64,000 nucleotides of DNA from contig CAWAJU010000013.1 in the NCBI GenBank assembly GCA_963782495.1, positions 1 to 64,000 on the forward strand. Reading direction: 5' to 3'. Source of the DNA: DASQBT01 sp963782495 (GTDB lineage: Bacteria > Pseudomonadota > Gammaproteobacteria > Burkholderiales > Thiobacillaceae). The position numbers and the translations under genes were made by a program. Below are positions 8,478 to 17,420 of this stretch, piece after piece. Each line of letters begins with the position of its first letter. Position 1 is the stretch's first letter. The notes under the pieces were generated by a model. That model searched no databases and was not told where the DNA came from. It saw only the letters and a list, made by a program, of their open reading frames with translations.

Positions 8478-8911
8478 ATGAAACAAGTTGCAAGTCTTTT
8501 CCCGGTTGCCCCACTTTCAGCAGCGCGCACGCGATCGACTTTGACCGTTTCCAGCGGTGGGGAACCCAGCTCCAGGCCGAGTACTTCGCGGACCTGATCG
8601 ATGAAACGCAGAAGCTGCTGCGCGAGGAAGGCAAGCCCCAGTTCGTCGGCGGGGTCAATACGAAGCTGCAAGACGCCGATCGGGACCTCGCCCAGCGGCT
8701 GCTGGCCTGCAAGCTGAGACGCCGGATCGCCAATGGCGAAAAGGCCCTGGCGGCGTGCATGGATGAGGTCGGGATCGGGCCTGCGACCCCCGCGCCAGCC
8801 GCGCCCGAACCTGTCGCGCAGCCCGCGGCGCCGAGCAGGTATTATTGGCCGAAGCCGGAGAACGATCCGTTCGGTGGCGACGGGGGATATATCAAGCCCA
8901 TTTCGAGATAA
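8478..8911 (+). pseudogene. Hypothetical protein gene with an apparent frameshift near its start
   Basis: A strong AAGGAGG (8464-8470) precedes the ATG at 8478, whose frame soon stops. From about 8516 a different frame is open to the TAA at 8909-8911 and has strongly GC-biased third positions: a helical segment (FDRFQRWGTQLQAEYFADLI and onward) with two cysteines, then an Ala/Pro-rich linker and a YYWPKPENDPF-type tail. No start codon exists in that frame. One missing or extra base between about 8490 and 8520 would join the ATG to the long frame, giving roughly 143 residues. The family is not recognised. A sequencing error and a real frameshift are equally possible. Confidence 0.55.
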
Positions 8912-9036
8912 ACTGGTGCGCTCCCCGTCGGATCGGAGCGGCTGCGGACATTCGGGCAGGTCACCTGCGAATTTCCGCGGTGTGGCTCGTGGATGCGAAG
9001 GTGACCTGACATAGACTTGAACAACAGGGGACCAAC

Positions 9037-9341
9037 ATGCGATTCGTAATCACATTTCCCTTCCGGTCGAGCGTTTCAACCAGGCGGTGCGCGATGGCAC
9101 CGTTGCGGAAAAGATGGGCCGCATCCTTGAGGAGACGAAACCGGAAGCGGCCCACTTTTGCTCGAAGGACGGCATGCGCGGCGGTTTTCTCATCGTCAAC
9201 ATGAACGAGACTTCCGAAATGCCGCGGCTTGCCGAGCCCTGGTTCCTGCACTTCGACGCGAAGGTGGAATTCCTGCCGGCCATGACGCCGGACGATCTTC
9301 GGCATGCCGGCCTGGACCAGATCGCCAAGAAGTGGCAGTAG
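9037..9341 (+). pseudogene. Small conserved hypothetical protein with an apparent frameshift
   Basis: The ATG at 9037 opens MRFVITF and then runs into an unrelated frame. One base out of phase, from about 9054, the frame reads ISLPVERFNQAVRDG and continues through KPEAAHFCSKDGMRGGFLIV to the TAG at 9339-9341. This has the layout of a small conserved hypothetical family of about 100 residues (MRF opening, KPEAAYF and a FFIVN-type strand, then MPxLAEPxFL and DLxxAGL). A single base lost near 9053-9055 would restore the whole gene. An in-frame ATG at 9087 could give an N-terminally shortened product of 84 residues. Function is unknown. Confidence 0.6.
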
Positions 9342-9743
9342 CCGCGTCTGTCCGATTGTCGCGTCAGGTGCCGCGGCGCGCAACGAGCTGTGGCTTGTCC
9401 TTGGGTAAATTGATTTCGGGGCGAAGCGTTGTCGCACCTGATTACGATCGCGTCAGCGTCTTCGCCAAATTGGGCCTTATCGACAGACCGCGCCATCGCT
9501 TTGTGTCCGCCATTGAGGTTTGGCCCCGGCAGAAGGCGCTCGACGCCTGCGCCGGGCCCAAGGCAATCCGCCTCGGCCGCGTGGAAAAGCAGCCGGATCG
9601 CAATAGGTCCAAAGGGCGAGCATGCCTTGACGGGACGCATGGCAGAGTCTGTCCCCAACGATGTCGACTGCCCTTGAACCACCGTGCGCAAGTGGTCGAT
9701 GTGGCCCATAATTGACTCACCCAAGTCAAAAGGGAAACACCGA
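9342..9743 (+). other. Intergenic region with no supported gene
   Basis: About 400 bases between the frameshifted small gene and the cytochrome. A minus-strand open frame crosses it (9050-9790), but it also covers the small gene antisense, has no motif and no plausible ribosome binding site, so I do not call it. The segment just before 9744 must hold the cytochrome promoter. Confidence 0.45.
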
Positions 9744-10412
9744 ATGAAAACGTTTCTACGAGAAATGCTCAAGGCAAACGAAATGAACAAGGTCTTGCTG
9801 GTCTGCCTGGTCGCTTACGCGCCTTTCGTACTCGCAGGCAAGCTTACGCAGGATTCCGCACTGGTCCAAGAATGCGGCGCCTGCCATGGGGTCGATGGAA
9901 ATAGTCCTCTGGCAAATGCGCCAAATCTTGCCGGACAACTGCAGGGATATCTCTTGCGCCAATTATCGAAAGAAAAGGAATTCAAAGTACATGGGCGAGC
10001 AAATGAAAAGATGGGGGCTTTGGTAGATCAAGCCTCAGAAAGCGACATTCGCGATCTGGCTGAGTACTACAGCGCGCAAAAACTCAAGCCTTCCCCTTCA
10101 GACGAATCTCTTGATCCGGCTTTGATCGCGAAGGGCAAACTCATATTTGAGCGCGAAATTACGAGAAGAATGGGTCTGTCTTGCGGAACTTGTCACGGCG
10201 ACAATGCCGAAGGTCAGGAGAATCGTAGCGCAGCAGGTTTAGTGGATTTCCCGCGTCTTGCAGGGCAAAAGCATGATTACCTGGTGTCGAGACTGAAGAA
10301 ATATGCGAGCCGGGAGGTGGGTTATGGATTGCTTGGCATGAACGTTGTTGCTGCATCATTGACTGAAGATGAGATTAATCAGCTCGCCGCATATCTATCC
10401 AGTTTGAGGTAA
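9744..10412 (+). CDS. Dihaem cytochrome c, c4-like
   Basis: This periplasmic electron carrier has two class I cytochrome c domains. Haem sites are CGACH (C44, C47, H48) and CGTCH (C147, C150, H151); likely distal ligands are M90 (NEKMG) and M199 (LLGMN). The two-domain symmetry and total length of about 200 mature residues match cytochrome c4, which feeds electrons to terminal oxidases. The signal peptide is MNKVLLVCLVAYAPFVLAG, which starts at the internal Met at 9783, itself preceded by AAGG, so the true start could be 9783 rather than 9744. It stands alone, without an oxidase or reductase neighbour. Confidence 0.92.
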   Translation: MKTFLREMLKANEMNKVLLVCLVAYAPFVLAGKLTQDSALVQECGACHGVDGNSPLANAPNLAGQLQGYLLRQLSKEKEFKVHGRANEKMGALVDQASESDIRDLAEYYSAQKLKPSPSDESLDPALIAKGKLIFEREITRRMGLSCGTCHGDNAEGQENRSAAGLVDFPRLAGQKHDYLVSRLKKYASREVGYGLLGMNVVAASLTEDEINQLAAYLSSLR

Positions 10413-10624
10413 GTTCGCGCTGAGCGGCCAGCTTGCCAGGCCAGTATTTCACCTTGTCGTCGGCAGGGCGTCACTTTAATGTCAAGCTTGCCCCCCGGCG
10501 TTGGTTTCCTTGTACGACCCGAGAACCCGGCTCGGGCAAGGACGTTTGGCGTTGTATCCCGGGCGGCTGCGCCGGACTTTGCCTTTATGGTAGCGCCCTG
10601 TTCATGACAACCCGGAGGACCCCC

Positions 10625-10969
10625 TTGAAGACTGATACACCGGAATCCAATCGCAAGGCGCTGATCGACGCCCTGCTTCTCAAGCTCCCTGGCGTCAGCG
10701 CAAAGAAGATCGGCGGTCTGGATGCCTACCTCGTCGGCGACAGGATGTTCGCCTGCATCAGCGGCGAGGGCGTCGGGCTGCGCTTGCCCGCCGCGACCGC
10801 GACCGAACTGCAATTCTCATGGGGCAATGTCGTGCCGTTTCAGCCTGGCGGCATGGTCAGCACCAGAGAATGGGTACAGATCAACCGTGCCGATGCAGCC
10901 GACTACGAGAAGGATCTTGATTTGTTTGAGGCGTCCCTGGCGTTCGTGAAAGGCAACGGGGCGCGCTAA
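10625..10969 (+). CDS. TfoX/Sxy N-terminal-like small protein
   Basis: About 114 residues in which the region KKIGGLDAYLVGDRMFACIS, then GLRLPA, then a WVQINRAD stretch matches the layout of the TfoX N-terminal / YjbR-like fold (a GG-x-Y/L strand, G-x-MFA-x-I, then RLP). Such small proteins are widespread and mostly uncharacterised; competence regulation has been shown only for a few true TfoX members. The TTG at 10625 is chosen because GGAGG (10614-10618) sits at ideal spacing. An in-frame ATG at 10604 would add seven residues without a good ribosome binding site. Confidence 0.7.
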   Translation: MKTDTPESNRKALIDALLLKLPGVSAKKIGGLDAYLVGDRMFACISGEGVGLRLPAATATELQFSWGNVVPFQPGGMVSTREWVQINRADAADYEKDLDLFEASLAFVKGNGAR

Positions 10970-11177
10970 GCGGTGAAGTGGTCGACGGTCTCCCGCCATG
11001 CCGTTGCAATCGGTCTATCGCGGACATTCCTGCCTTCGCCATCCTGGAAAGCATCACATACTTCGACCTGGCAAGAACTTCGCTTCTCTGGAGGTCCACG
11101 GCGCGCCCAACTGCTTTGCATTTCCTGCTCGGCTGCAGTTGAACCGACCAGAAAGGTGTTCGTTCGCGGATCAGCGC

Positions 11178-11753
11178 TCACCTCTGGCTTCGATGCCCAT
11201 TCAACTGCCGCAAGGGAAACCAACGCGGAAGCATCGCAACCAGCACGCCGTCCCCGAGGACCAAGTGATGGTAGAGACTGGCAAGCGCGTGGACGCCCGC
11301 AAGCCAGAGGATGGTGTCGCCCAGCCAGGTGTGGAGGGTCGCGATGGTCGCGCCCATGTCATGCGACTTGCCGACCAGCGGTGCAATCTCCACGCCGCCG
11401 AGCAGCGTCAAAGGGTGGCCTTCGAGCCAAGCCCCGGCGATGGCAGTCAGCGGCAGCGCAAACAGTAGAACATAAAGCACGACCTTCACCGCCAGTGCGG
11501 CGGCGCCCATCCAGCGCGGACCCTGCGGCAGCGCCGGCCGGGTGTCGACCATGCGCCAGAGCAGGCGCAACGCGGTGAGGCCAAATACACACAATCCCAG
11601 CGTCTCGTGGAGATGGCGATCAGAATCGCGCGCAGCCGAGTACACGCGCTGCTCCGATCCGCCCGGGCCATAGATGAACGCCACCAGGACAAGGATGGCG
11701 ATGAGCCAGTGAAACGATTGGGCGATGATTCCATAGTGTGAGCGATCTGGCAT
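11178..11753 (-). CDS. Cytochrome b561 family membrane protein
   Basis: This 191-residue integral membrane protein has four hydrophobic helices and the histidines that bind two b haems in the CybB family: H15 (SFHWL), H47/H49 (DRHLHE), H141 and H155 (LHTWLGD...GVHALASLYHH). These proteins move electrons from the quinol pool, often to periplasmic acceptors. The ATG at 11753 gives the usual family start close to the first helix; the frame upstream has no family similarity. It lies convergent to the small TfoX-like gene. Confidence 0.9.
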   Translation of the reverse strand: MPDRSHYGIIAQSFHWLIAILVLVAFIYGPGGSEQRVYSAARDSDRHLHETLGLCVFGLTALRLLWRMVDTRPALPQGPRWMGAAALAVKVVLYVLLFALPLTAIAGAWLEGHPLTLLGGVEIAPLVGKSHDMGATIATLHTWLGDTILWLAGVHALASLYHHLVLGDGVLVAMLPRWFPLRQLNGHRSQR

Positions 11754-11887
11754 GTCGTTCCCGTTTCTGAAAAGCACGGAATTGTAACCGCTCGGACTTG
11801 ATCGGGACCAGCGACCCCCGGGCACGGCTATGCACGGTCTTGCAGGATCACCGCGGGTCTGCGGCCATTGCGAAGGCGGCAAAATGC

Positions 11888-12517
11888 CTAGAAAACCCGG
11901 AAACTGACGTTGAAGGCCTTTGCGTCGGTTGACGCGCAGATGCTCGACCAGCGAGAGGTCTTGTTGCAGGCGACGAGGTTGTAGCGCTTGTTACCGGTGG
12001 CCAGCGATCGTTGCGATTCGAAGAACCAGTGGAAGTCGCCCGGCTGCGTCATGCTTTGCGGGCCATATTCCCTTCTCAAGTCTTGAAGTATGTTCGCAAT
12101 CGTTGTCTCCCTGAACGCCGGCAAGTGCAGGCTCGAATCCAGGTCGGAAATCGATCCTTGCTCAGGCGCGTCTGCACGTTTTGTGCTTTGTATCTCGTTC
12201 CGCGCCGACCGTGGGAGACTTGAGTTCGTCATGCCATTCGGTTCGCGATTCGCGTGCAGCGCAATGGGAGCAAGCAGGGGTATTGTGCCGTCAGGGACCG
12301 CACTCCCCCCAATGCCGGACGTGATCAAGCGACCCGGTGTCATGCCCAATCGACTTCCGAGAACATCTGCGAACCTGAGCGAAGTGTGGGTTCTGGTTTT
12401 GCTCTCATTGGCGTGGAAATCACGGAACGTATCCTGCGCGACTGCAGGCAGTGTGTGGGCCCCGAGGGCCGGGAGCACCGCCATAAGCGGGATGAGTCTT
12501 GCAGCAAATACGCTCAT
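11888..12517 (-). CDS. Hypothetical exported protein
   Basis: This 209-residue product begins with a plausible signal peptide (MSVFAARLIPLMAVLPALGA, cleavage after about residue 26, AVA-Q). The mature part has no motif I recognise. It is Ser/Thr/Asn-rich in the middle and ends with a SRWSSICASTDAKAFNVSF tail with two or three cysteines. Codon bias is weaker than in neighbouring genes and no good ribosome binding site is seen, so the gene may be recently acquired or decaying. Confidence 0.55.
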   Translation of the reverse strand: MSVFAARLIPLMAVLPALGAHTLPAVAQDTFRDFHANESKTRTHTSLRFADVLGSRLGMTPGRLITSGIGGSAVPDGTIPLLAPIALHANREPNGMTNSSLPRSARNEIQSTKRADAPEQGSISDLDSSLHLPAFRETTIANILQDLRREYGPQSMTQPGDFHWFFESQRSLATGNKRYNLVACNKTSRWSSICASTDAKAFNVSFRVF

Positions 12518-12629
12518 GTCCAATGTGTCTCCTCTCCAGTCTGGCGCTGTGCAGCGCACGGAAAGTCTTGCCTGAAGGCACGCCAGACATTACACCATCA
12601 TCGGGCGGTGCAACATCTACTCGTACTAA

Positions 12630-13796
12630 GGAAACCCTGCAAAAGTCATCAAGCAACCGTGTCGTGCATTAATATTGGTGCGTGACTGGGAGGGAGACGA
12701 ATGAGACAACAAACCTTTGCCGAAGGCAGCTTTGAACTTCATGCCAAGCCCACGCGGCGCGCGACGTTTCTTGCCGAGATGGAGCGTGTGGTGCCTTGGT
12801 CTGAACTGTGCGCGGTAATCGCGCCGTACTACCCTGCAGGTGAAGGCGGCCGGCCGACGGTGGGGCTGGAGCGCATGCTGCGCGTCTACTTCCTGCAGCA
12901 ATGGTTCAACCTGTCCGACCCGGCGGTGGAAGAGGCCATCTACGACTCGGCTGCCATGCGCCGCTTCGTCGGCATCGATCTCGGGCGTGAAGCCGCGCCG
13001 GACGAGACCACCGTTCTGCGCTTTAGGCATCTGCTGGAGAAGCACCACTTGGGCAAAAAGCTGTTCGAGCAGGTGCACCGCCACCTGGAGGCGCAAGGCA
13101 TGAAGGTGGCCCGAGGCACCATCGTCGACGCCACCATCATCTCTGCGCCGTCCTCGACCAAGAACCGCGATCAAAAGCGCGACCCGGACATGCACCAGAC
13201 CAAGAAGGGCAACCAGTGGCACTTCGGCATGAAGGCGCACATAGGGGTCGATTCCAAGAACAAGCTGATCCACTCGGTGGTGGCCACCGCCGCCAACGTG
13301 GCAGATTCGCAAGTGCTCTCTGACCTGTTGCATGGAGATGAAACCAAGGTTTGGGGCGACCGTGCCTATCAGGGGCAAACGGAGGTCATCAAGCAATGCG
13401 CGCCCCAAGCGCAGGACATGACCAACCGGCGCTGCCGCCGCAAGGGCGAAGTCGATGAAATCGAACGGGCGAAGAACCGGAACAAATCCCGTGTGCGCGC
13501 GAAGGTCGAGCACGCGTTCGGTGTCATCAAGAACATCTTCGGTTTCGTGAAGGTGCGCTACAAGGGACTGGAGAAGAACGCGAACCGATTGTTCGCCACC
13601 TGCGCCCTGGCGAATTTGTACCTGGCGCGACATCACCTGTTGCGACCTCAAGGGGCAAGGTGCGCCCAATGAATGAGAAATGGCCAGAAAGGCCGAACGA
13701 TGCCGGGGTAAAATACCCGGAATCAACCCGAAGCCTTGCCGCTGATGATCATGCATCCAATTTGCTCATGAAAATTGGGGCTTCTTCAGACCTTCC
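12630..13796 (+). mobile_element. IS5-family insertion sequence, complete, with 4-bp target duplication
   Basis: The element spans 1167 bp. Its left end GGAAACCCTGCAAAAGTC (12630-12647) and the reverse complement of its right end (GGAAGGTCTGAAGAAGCC, 13796-13779) agree at 12 of 18 positions and form imperfect terminal inverted repeats. Both sides are flanked by CTAA (12626-12629 and 13797-13800), a target duplication matching the CTAR preference of IS5-type elements. A hairpin CCGGG..TACCCGG at about 13704-13721 lies between the transposase stop and the right end. The insertion is in an intergenic space and disrupts no recognisable gene. Confidence 0.9.
12701..13672 (+). CDS. IS5-family transposase
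   Basis: This 323-residue DDE transposase has an N-terminal DUF772-type domain (VGLERMLRVYFLQQWFNLSD and onward) and a DDE catalytic core. The first Asp is in TIVDATIISAPSS, the second in KVWGDRAYQG, and the Glu in KVEHAFGVIKNIFGF. The reading frame is intact and the length is normal for the family, so the element may still be active. The ATG follows a GGGAGGGAGACGA ribosome binding region. Confidence 0.96.
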   Translation: MRQQTFAEGSFELHAKPTRRATFLAEMERVVPWSELCAVIAPYYPAGEGGRPTVGLERMLRVYFLQQWFNLSDPAVEEAIYDSAAMRRFVGIDLGREAAPDETTVLRFRHLLEKHHLGKKLFEQVHRHLEAQGMKVARGTIVDATIISAPSSTKNRDQKRDPDMHQTKKGNQWHFGMKAHIGVDSKNKLIHSVVATAANVADSQVLSDLLHGDETKVWGDRAYQGQTEVIKQCAPQAQDMTNRRCRRKGEVDEIERAKNRNKSRVRAKVEHAFGVIKNIFGFVKVRYKGLEKNANRLFATCALANLYLARHHLLRPQGARCAQ

Positions 13797-14009
13797 CTAA
13801 GTCAGGTCTGCTTGGAAGCCACAAGCTTGGGGATCGACGACGCGTTGAGCATTCATTAGGGCACCTGCTTTAGCGTTGGGAGTCGGACCACTGTCGTCCT
13901 AATCAATTGACCACGAGGGCGAACAGTTTGGATTGAACCATGGTGTTCATCGGCAAGCAAGCCCGCAACCTTGAGGCCGTTCGTCGGAAATGCGTTCAGC
14001 AGACACGTC

Positions 14010-16241
14010 TTATTTGCCTTCAGGGTTTTCTGAAGCATTGGGGGGCGTCGGCTCCGCGCAATCGCCGCCTGCCACGGTGTCATTGCGTCCGACAAAATGC
14101 AGCAGCACCACCAGCCCCGCGAAGGGCAGCAGGGACAAGGCATCCGCATAAGGGCCGGAGGCGAAGGGATTGGATTTCGCCCATGCGCCGAACTGCGCGT
14201 CCAGGCCGACCAACACCCCGGCGCTCAGGGCGACAAAAATTCCTGCGATGGCGCCGCCGGCGATCAGTCCCGACGCCAGCAGGATGCCGGGGCTGTGCTC
14301 CCGTTCCTTGTTTCCGCCCCGCTCGGCCAGCGCACGCAGCATGCCGCCAACGAAGATCGGTGCCGAGGTGGACAGCGGCAGATAGACGCCCACTGCAAAC
14401 GGCAGCGACGGCACGCCGGCCATCTCCAGGCACGCTGCAATGCCGGCGCCGAACAGGATCAGCCCCCAGGGCAGCTTTTCATCGAGGATGCCCTTGATGA
14501 TGTAGGCCATCAGGGTGGCCTTGGGCGCGTCGTACTTGCGCACTTCCGTGCCGTCTGGGCGCAGCGCATGGCTGCCGTTGATGCCCGGGTCCACCAGCCA
14601 CACCGCATGGCCCGAATCGTCCACCAGATACTTGCCGGGTGGTCCACCCACGGTGTCCGTCTTCTGCCACACACGGTAGATGTGAGTGTCCGTCGCCGCC
14701 TGCGGCCCGTGCAGACTGTCGCGCTGTTCAAGCTGCGTGACATCGGTGGAGAGGCCCGGCGCGACCTGGGCTACCGGCACATACACGGTGGCGGTTTCGT
14801 TCAATTTGAGCAGGATGGGACCGAGCGCCAAGGCCGAGGCCAGCGCGCCGGCCAGGATGGCGAGTTGCTGCGCCTTAGGCGTGGAGCCGAGCAGGTGGCC
14901 GGTCTTCAAATCCTGCGCGGTGGTGCCCGCATTGGCGGCGGCGATGCAGACGATGGCGCCCACCGACAAGGCGGTGACATAGTGGCTGCCGCCGCGCCAG
15001 CCGATGGCGAGGAAGATGAGCGAGGTAATCAGGAGGGTTGCGACCGTCATGCCCGACACCGGGTTGGAGGACGAACCGATTTCGCCGGTAAGCCGTGCGG
15101 AGACGGTCACGAAAAGATAACCAAAAGCGACGATCAGGACCGCGCCCACCGCGTTCATGTGCAGGGATGGTGCGAGCGTAATGGCAATGATCAGCGCCGC
15201 AACGCCTGCCAGCACAAAAGGCAGCGGCAGGTCGCGCTCGGTGCGCGCCTTGCCCGCGTATGCCGTCATCGCCAGCACGCCGCCCAGCCCGCCTCTCAGG
15301 CCGCGTGCCATCACAGGCAGCGAACGCGCCAGGCTGATAAGCCCTCCGATGGTCACTGCGCCAGCGCCAATGTAGAGCACGTAGGCGGCGCGGATCTGGT
15401 CCGGCGACATTGCGCCGATGGGAATGGCGCCCGGTGCGACAGGCCCCGCCTGGCCGCCACCGAAGAAGCGGATGAGCGGGATCAACACCAAGTAGGCCAG
15501 CACGCCCCCCGCGCACATCACCGAGGCGATGCGCGGACCGATGATATAGCCCACGCCCAGGAGTTCAGGCGAAACCTCGATGCTTACCGAAGCGCCTGGC
15601 AGGGGCGCACCGAAAGCATGGCCCGCGACATCCTTCCACAGTTTGGCGCCCACGTTCGCCATTTTGTACAGCGTGCCCACGGCAAAGCCGATGAAGATGG
15701 GCGCGGCCCGGGCGGTTTCCATTCCAGCGGCCTGCCCGGCCGCGGCGCGGGATTCGGCCGATGCAGCGGCCTGCAGCACGGCGCTGCAGGCCGTGCCCTC
15801 GGGAAAAGGCAGGCGGCTGTCCACCACCAGCGCGCGGCGCATGGGAATCATCATGAGGATGCCCAGCAGCCCGCCCAGCACCGCCACCAGCATGACGCGC
15901 AGCAATTCCAGGTCGAAGCCGAGAATGAGGATGGCGGGCATGGTGGCGCCAACGCCGAAGGCAATCGATTCGCCTGCGGAGCCCGCGGTCTGCGCGATGT
16001 TGTTCTCCAGCACCGTGGCATCCCGCCCGCCCATGCGCGCGACCAGGCGGAACAGGGTCAGCGAGATCACCGCCACGGGAATGGAGGCACTGACCGTGAG
16101 CCCGACCTTCAGCACCAGATAGAGCGAAGAAGCACCGAACACCACGCCCAGAATCGTGCCCAGCAGCACCGCACGCAGGGTGAACTCCGGCAGCGCAGTC
16201 GTGCTGGGAATAAACGGAAGGTCGTGACTCTCGTCTGTCAT
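14010..16241 (-). CDS. OPT family oligopeptide/metal-chelate transporter
   Basis: This 743-residue inner-membrane protein has about 16 hydrophobic segments. It opens with LPEFTLRAVLLGTILGVVFG and contains a NNIAQTAGSAGESIAFGVGA motif and the PFPEGTACSAVLQA signature of the bacterial (YP1-type) OPT subfamily. Members import oligopeptides or metal-siderophore complexes by proton symport; which applies here cannot be told from sequence. A poorly hydrophobic loop in the C-terminal half (about 560-620) is probably periplasmic. The ATG at 16241 is chosen because it directly precedes the conserved N-terminus; an in-frame extension to 16496 is not family-like. It is monocistronic. Confidence 0.94.
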   Translation of the reverse strand: MTDESHDLPFIPSTTALPEFTLRAVLLGTILGVVFGASSLYLVLKVGLTVSASIPVAVISLTLFRLVARMGGRDATVLENNIAQTAGSAGESIAFGVGATMPAILILGFDLELLRVMLVAVLGGLLGILMMIPMRRALVVDSRLPFPEGTACSAVLQAAASAESRAAAGQAAGMETARAAPIFIGFAVGTLYKMANVGAKLWKDVAGHAFGAPLPGASVSIEVSPELLGVGYIIGPRIASVMCAGGVLAYLVLIPLIRFFGGGQAGPVAPGAIPIGAMSPDQIRAAYVLYIGAGAVTIGGLISLARSLPVMARGLRGGLGGVLAMTAYAGKARTERDLPLPFVLAGVAALIIAITLAPSLHMNAVGAVLIVAFGYLFVTVSARLTGEIGSSSNPVSGMTVATLLITSLIFLAIGWRGGSHYVTALSVGAIVCIAAANAGTTAQDLKTGHLLGSTPKAQQLAILAGALASALALGPILLKLNETATVYVPVAQVAPGLSTDVTQLEQRDSLHGPQAATDTHIYRVWQKTDTVGGPPGKYLVDDSGHAVWLVDPGINGSHALRPDGTEVRKYDAPKATLMAYIIKGILDEKLPWGLILFGAGIAACLEMAGVPSLPFAVGVYLPLSTSAPIFVGGMLRALAERGGNKEREHSPGILLASGLIAGGAIAGIFVALSAGVLVGLDAQFGAWAKSNPFASGPYADALSLLPFAGLVVLLHFVGRNDTVAGGDCAEPTPPNASENPEGK

Positions 16242-16649
16242 TTCTTCGTTCTTAGTGCAAGGCTTTACCCATGTCGGAACACTCAACGCACTATTGTTCA
16301 CGCAGCGCCGGGGCCAAAGGCGACCCGCAACTACCGCCATAAGGAACATACTCGAATGCCCGACTGGCGGCCAGCGATTGCAGCGAACCCCTTTGCAAGG
16401 CCACCGACTGGTTTGACACCTATCGCTCACCGCACCTTCTGGGTTTGCACCTTGAATGGCGCGCCTGCCTTGTGCACCTCCCCGGATCAGTGCCACCGCC
16501 TGCGAGTGTTTTTGGCGGATGCGGGACTCGGTACTTGATGGTGCTGGACGGATGTACCATCCTTGCTGACCTCACCCGTTCGGCCCGGAAACGGCTGGCC
16601 GGATGTATTCGGGGAAAGTCATTAACGGCCGACAAGGAGATGACCGCCC
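16242..16649. other. Divergent intergenic region between OPT transporter and soxY
   Basis: About 400 bases between divergent genes. It must hold the promoters of both. No hairpin, operator or small gene could be supported; short frames present lack motifs. Confidence 0.5.
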
Positions 16650-17129
16650 ATGAACGCACTGCGTAGAAATGTGCTGAAGGCAACTGTTGGCGTTGGCACC
16701 TTGTCCGTGGCCGCGATCGCCGGCTTGCTCAAGCCGGGTCTGGTGCTGGCGGACTGGAATCAGGCAGCTTTCAGCGCCACGAAGCCTGCCGACTCCCTGG
16801 CTGCCGTCGGCGCATTGAATGCCGCCAACTCCGACAATGTCATTCTCAATGTTCCAGACATTGCAGAGAACAGCGCCTCGGTTCCTGTCGAAGTGACCGT
16901 CAACATGCCAGATGTCGAGTCGCTCTACATACTGGCCGAGATGAACGTGTATCCTCTGATCGTGCACTTCAAGCTGACGGATTTTGGCGGATACCTTTCA
17001 ACCCGGATCAAGATGGGCCAAACGGCAGATGTGCGTGTCGTCGTCAAGGCGGGCGGCAAGCTTTGGACGACCGCCAGGGAAGTGCAAGTCACCATCCGTG
17101 GCTGTGGCGGCAGCGGCGGTCCCGCTTGA
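16650..17129 (+). CDS. soxY: Sulfur-oxidation carrier protein SoxY
   Basis: This 159-residue periplasmic protein has a Tat-type leader (RRNVLK, then a hydrophobic stretch to about residue 35). It ends with the swinging arm of SoxY: the carrier Cys152 in IRGCGGSGGPA. In the Sox pathway this Cys, on a SoxY-SoxZ heterodimer, holds the sulfur intermediate while SoxAX, SoxB and SoxCD act on it. The tail is slightly different from the usual GGCGG-COOH, with five extra residues. An AAGGAG precedes the ATG. soxZ and all other sox genes are absent from the window, so this is an orphan copy; the partner would have to be encoded elsewhere. Confidence 0.88.
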   Translation: MNALRRNVLKATVGVGTLSVAAIAGLLKPGLVLADWNQAAFSATKPADSLAAVGALNAANSDNVILNVPDIAENSASVPVEVTVNMPDVESLYILAEMNVYPLIVHFKLTDFGGYLSTRIKMGQTADVRVVVKAGGKLWTTAREVQVTIRGCGGSGGPA

Positions 17130-17157
17130 GCTGTGTGATTGGGCTATCAATGAAAAC

Positions 17158-17351
17158 ATGGACAGAAGGACTTTCATACGTACCTGTACGGGCAGCCTTG
17201 CAACGGCGGCAACCGGTTTGATGATTTCATCAAGGCGTATAAGGCCGATATGATGACGCAATTCGGCCGCGGCGAGTACAAGCAAGCCGCCGACACCGAT
17301 GTTCAAACCCTGCTCCTGTCGAAGTACTCGGATGCAGTCGTGGCTTGCTGA
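17158..17351 (+). pseudogene. Possible gene remnant downstream of soxY
   Basis: An ATG at 17158 opens a 31-residue frame with a Tat-like start (MDRRTFIRTCTGSLATAATG). A second frame, open from about 17140 to the TGA at 17349, has no start codon but reads like protein (CNGGNRFDDFIKAYKADMM, then EYKQAADTDVQTLLLSKYSD). The position where soxZ would be expected is occupied by this material, but neither frame resembles SoxZ. It may be a frameshifted or recombined remnant; the family is not recognised. Confidence 0.3.
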
Positions 17352-17420
17352 GATGGGCGCCATTGCGCCTGTTTCACGGCGATGAAATTGCCCTCGAATT
17401 GATCCAGGAATCTCCCGGTG

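Noticed and set aside
9050..9790. A 246-residue minus-strand frame
   Set aside because: It covers the small conserved gene at 9037-9341 antisense, has non-coding-like composition and no ribosome binding site. I could not support it, although the part over 9342-9743 has no competing gene.
12626..13756. A 376-residue minus-strand frame across the IS element
   Set aside because: It is antisense to the transposase and begins in the terminal region; no motif.
14097..16538. An 813-residue plus-strand open frame opposite the OPT transporter
   Set aside because: It is Gln/Arg/His/Gly-rich with no motif and lies wholly antisense to a well-supported membrane transporter.
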